Positions 5,107-6,032 of a DNA stretch of 6,032 bases are shown here, piece after piece. The notes beneath the pieces are model-generated. The model was not told where the DNA came from, did no database searches, and saw only the letters and a program-made list of their open reading frames with translations. The position numbers and the translations under genes are program-made. Position 1 is the first letter of the stretch, and every line of letters starts with the position of its first letter. Origin of the DNA: JAAZIN01 sp964464625 (GTDB lineage: Bacteria; Bacillota; Dethiobacteria; DTU022). The stretch covers positions 1 through 6,032 of the forward strand of contig CAYXKD010000102.1 of the NCBI GenBank assembly GCA_964464625.1. The letters are read 5' to 3'.

Positions 5107-6032
5107 GTGGCTGGAGGAATCCGCAATAAAGTGGCTATCCTGGGAATGGGCTGCACCGTTTTCGGAGAACATTGGGACCTCGATTCAAGCGATCTTCTCC
5201 TGGAAGCATATGATGAATGTCTTGCCGACGCAGGAATTGAAAAGAAAGATATCCAGGCCGCCTGGATCGGCAATCATATCGATGAGGTCAATATCGGAAA
5301 AGGCGGATGCTACCTGGCCGGCACCCTGCATCTGCCCTTCATCCCCGTAACCCGGGTTGAGAATTTCTGCGCTTCCGGGACTGAAGCCTTCCGCGGGGCC
5401 TGCTACGCAGTGGCCTCCGGGGCCTGCGATATTGCCCTTGCCGCCGGCGTAGAAAAGCTGAAAGATGTGGGCTACGGTGGTTTACCTGATTCGCCCGTCT
5501 TCGGCCAGCTTTCACGTTTACTTTCTCCCAACGCCACTGCACCAGGGCTCTTTGCTCAGCTGGCCACGGCTTATGCTGCAAAACATGGGGTGCCCATGGA
5601 TCGGATTAAGGAAGCAATCACGCATATCTCCTGGAAAAGCCACCAGAACGGCGCAAAGAACCCCCGCGCCCACCTGAGGCGTCCCGTAAGCGAAGAGCAG
5701 ATCAGCTCCTCACCCTTTGTAGCCTACCCCCTGGGGCTTTTTGACTGCTGCGGGGTAAGCGACGGGTCGGCGATGGCTATTGTAACCACACCTGAAATTG
5801 CGCGCAAGCTTCACCCGGACAGAGATCCCGTCCTCGTTAAAGCACTGCAGATTGCCGTCAGTTCCGGCGAAGAGGGGGCTTTTAACCGTTGGGATGGGGA
5901 CCATATCATGACCACCCGGGTGGCAGCACAGCGGGCTTACGAGGAGGCGGGGATCAGCAAACCCAGGGAAGAAATCAATTTGATGGAGGTGCACGACTGC
6001 TTCTCCATCACCGAGATGGTGACCATGGAAGA
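5107..6032 (+). CDS. SCP-x-type thiolase (3-ketoacyl-CoA thiolase-like), 3' end outside window
   Basis: The first 308 codons of a thiolase of the SCP-x/archaeal acetyl-CoA acyltransferase group, starting at GTG directly after the TAA of the HMGS-like gene. The protein opens IRNKVAILGMGCTVFGEHWD, typical of this group. The nucleophilic cysteine is Cys88 in ENFCASG. FDCCGVSDGSAM is around residues 215-226, and His296 in EVHDCFS stands where classical thiolases have NEAF. The C-terminal GHPxG and glycine-rich region, expected in the remaining quarter, lie beyond the window. Retention of Cys88 argues for thiolytic or Claisen chemistry, unlike the related Ltp2-type aldolases, which lack that cysteine. 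Members of this group often need a DUF35 partner, as in benzoylsuccinyl-CoA thiolase BbsAB, and the upstream gene supplies such a domain. Predicted role: cleave (or form) the 3-ketoacyl-CoA made by the operon's dehydrogenase. Confidence 0.9.
   Translation, partial: MAGGIRNKVAILGMGCTVFGEHWDLDSSDLLLEAYDECLADAGIEKKDIQAAWIGNHIDEVNIGKGGCYLAGTLHLPFIPVTRVENFCASGTEAFRGACYAVASGACDIALAAGVEKLKDVGYGGLPDSPVFGQLSRLLSPNATAPGLFAQLATAYAAKHGVPMDRIKEAITHISWKSHQNGAKNPRAHLRRPVSEEQISSSPFVAYPLGLFDCCGVSDGSAMAIVTTPEIARKLHPDRDPVLVKALQIAVSSGEEGAFNRWDGDHIMTTRVAAQRAYEEAGISKPREEINLMEVHDCFSITEMVTME

Noticed and set aside
1844..6032. A bbs (benzylsuccinate beta-oxidation) operon of anaerobic toluene degradation
   Set aside because: The DUF35/thiolase pairing is similar, but there is no CoA-transferase pair, no paired SDR subunits and no crotonase-type hydratase. 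The hydratase here is MaoC type and DUF35 is fused to a synthase-like domain.
5107..6032. Ltp2-type retro-aldolase instead of a thiolase
   Set aside because: The nucleophilic cysteine (Cys88 in NFCASG) is retained, whereas the aldolases of this fold lack it. The missing C-terminus leaves a small doubt.

Overview
The window looks like part of the chromosome of a Gram-positive, probably anaerobic Clostridia-type bacterium, such as a Desulfotomaculum/Pelotomaculum/Syntrophomonas-like lineage. This is inferred from strong AGGAGG-type ribosome binding sites before every gene, GTG and TTG starts, moderate GC content with an AT-rich promoter region, and the mix of acyl-CoA enzymes. No ribosomal or taxonomic marker is present, so the assignment is tentative.

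Layout. Bases 1-313 hold no convincing gene; the clearest signal there is a perfect 12-bp inverted repeat downstream of a minus-strand gene. Bases 314-1492 (minus) encode a complete acetyl-CoA acetyltransferase-type thiolase. A 351-base divergent intergenic region (1493-1843) separates it from a rightward operon of four tightly packed genes: an SDR-type 3-hydroxyacyl-CoA dehydrogenase (1844-2752), a MaoC/hydratase-2 enoyl-CoA hydratase (2783-3649), a fusion of an HMG-CoA-synthase-like domain with a DUF35 zinc-ribbon/OB-fold domain (3646-5106), and an SCP-x-type thiolase (5107 to beyond the window end).

How the genes may work together. The dehydrogenase and hydratase read like the two catalytic halves of eukaryotic peroxisomal multifunctional enzyme type 2 (MFE-2), encoded as separate proteins. 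Followed by an SCP-x-like thiolase, the operon supplies hydration, oxidation and thiolysis through (3R)-hydroxyacyl-CoA, the logic of peroxisomal branched-chain or sterol side-chain beta-oxidation. The same set could also run in the synthetic direction. The true substrate cannot be read from the sequence.

The most unusual gene is the HMG-CoA-synthase-like/DUF35 fusion. By alignment from memory, all three members of the HMG-CoA synthase Glu/Cys/His triad are replaced (Thr77, Leu109, Tyr231), while the DUF35 zinc ligands are intact and the adjacent thiolase keeps its nucleophilic Cys88. This suggests a catalytically silent or repurposed synthase domain acting as a scaffold or channel for the neighbouring thiolase. 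It would resemble the archaeal thiolase/DUF35/HMG-CoA synthase complex and the DUF35-partnered thiolases of anaerobic toluene and steroid degradation, but with the synthase chemistry lost.
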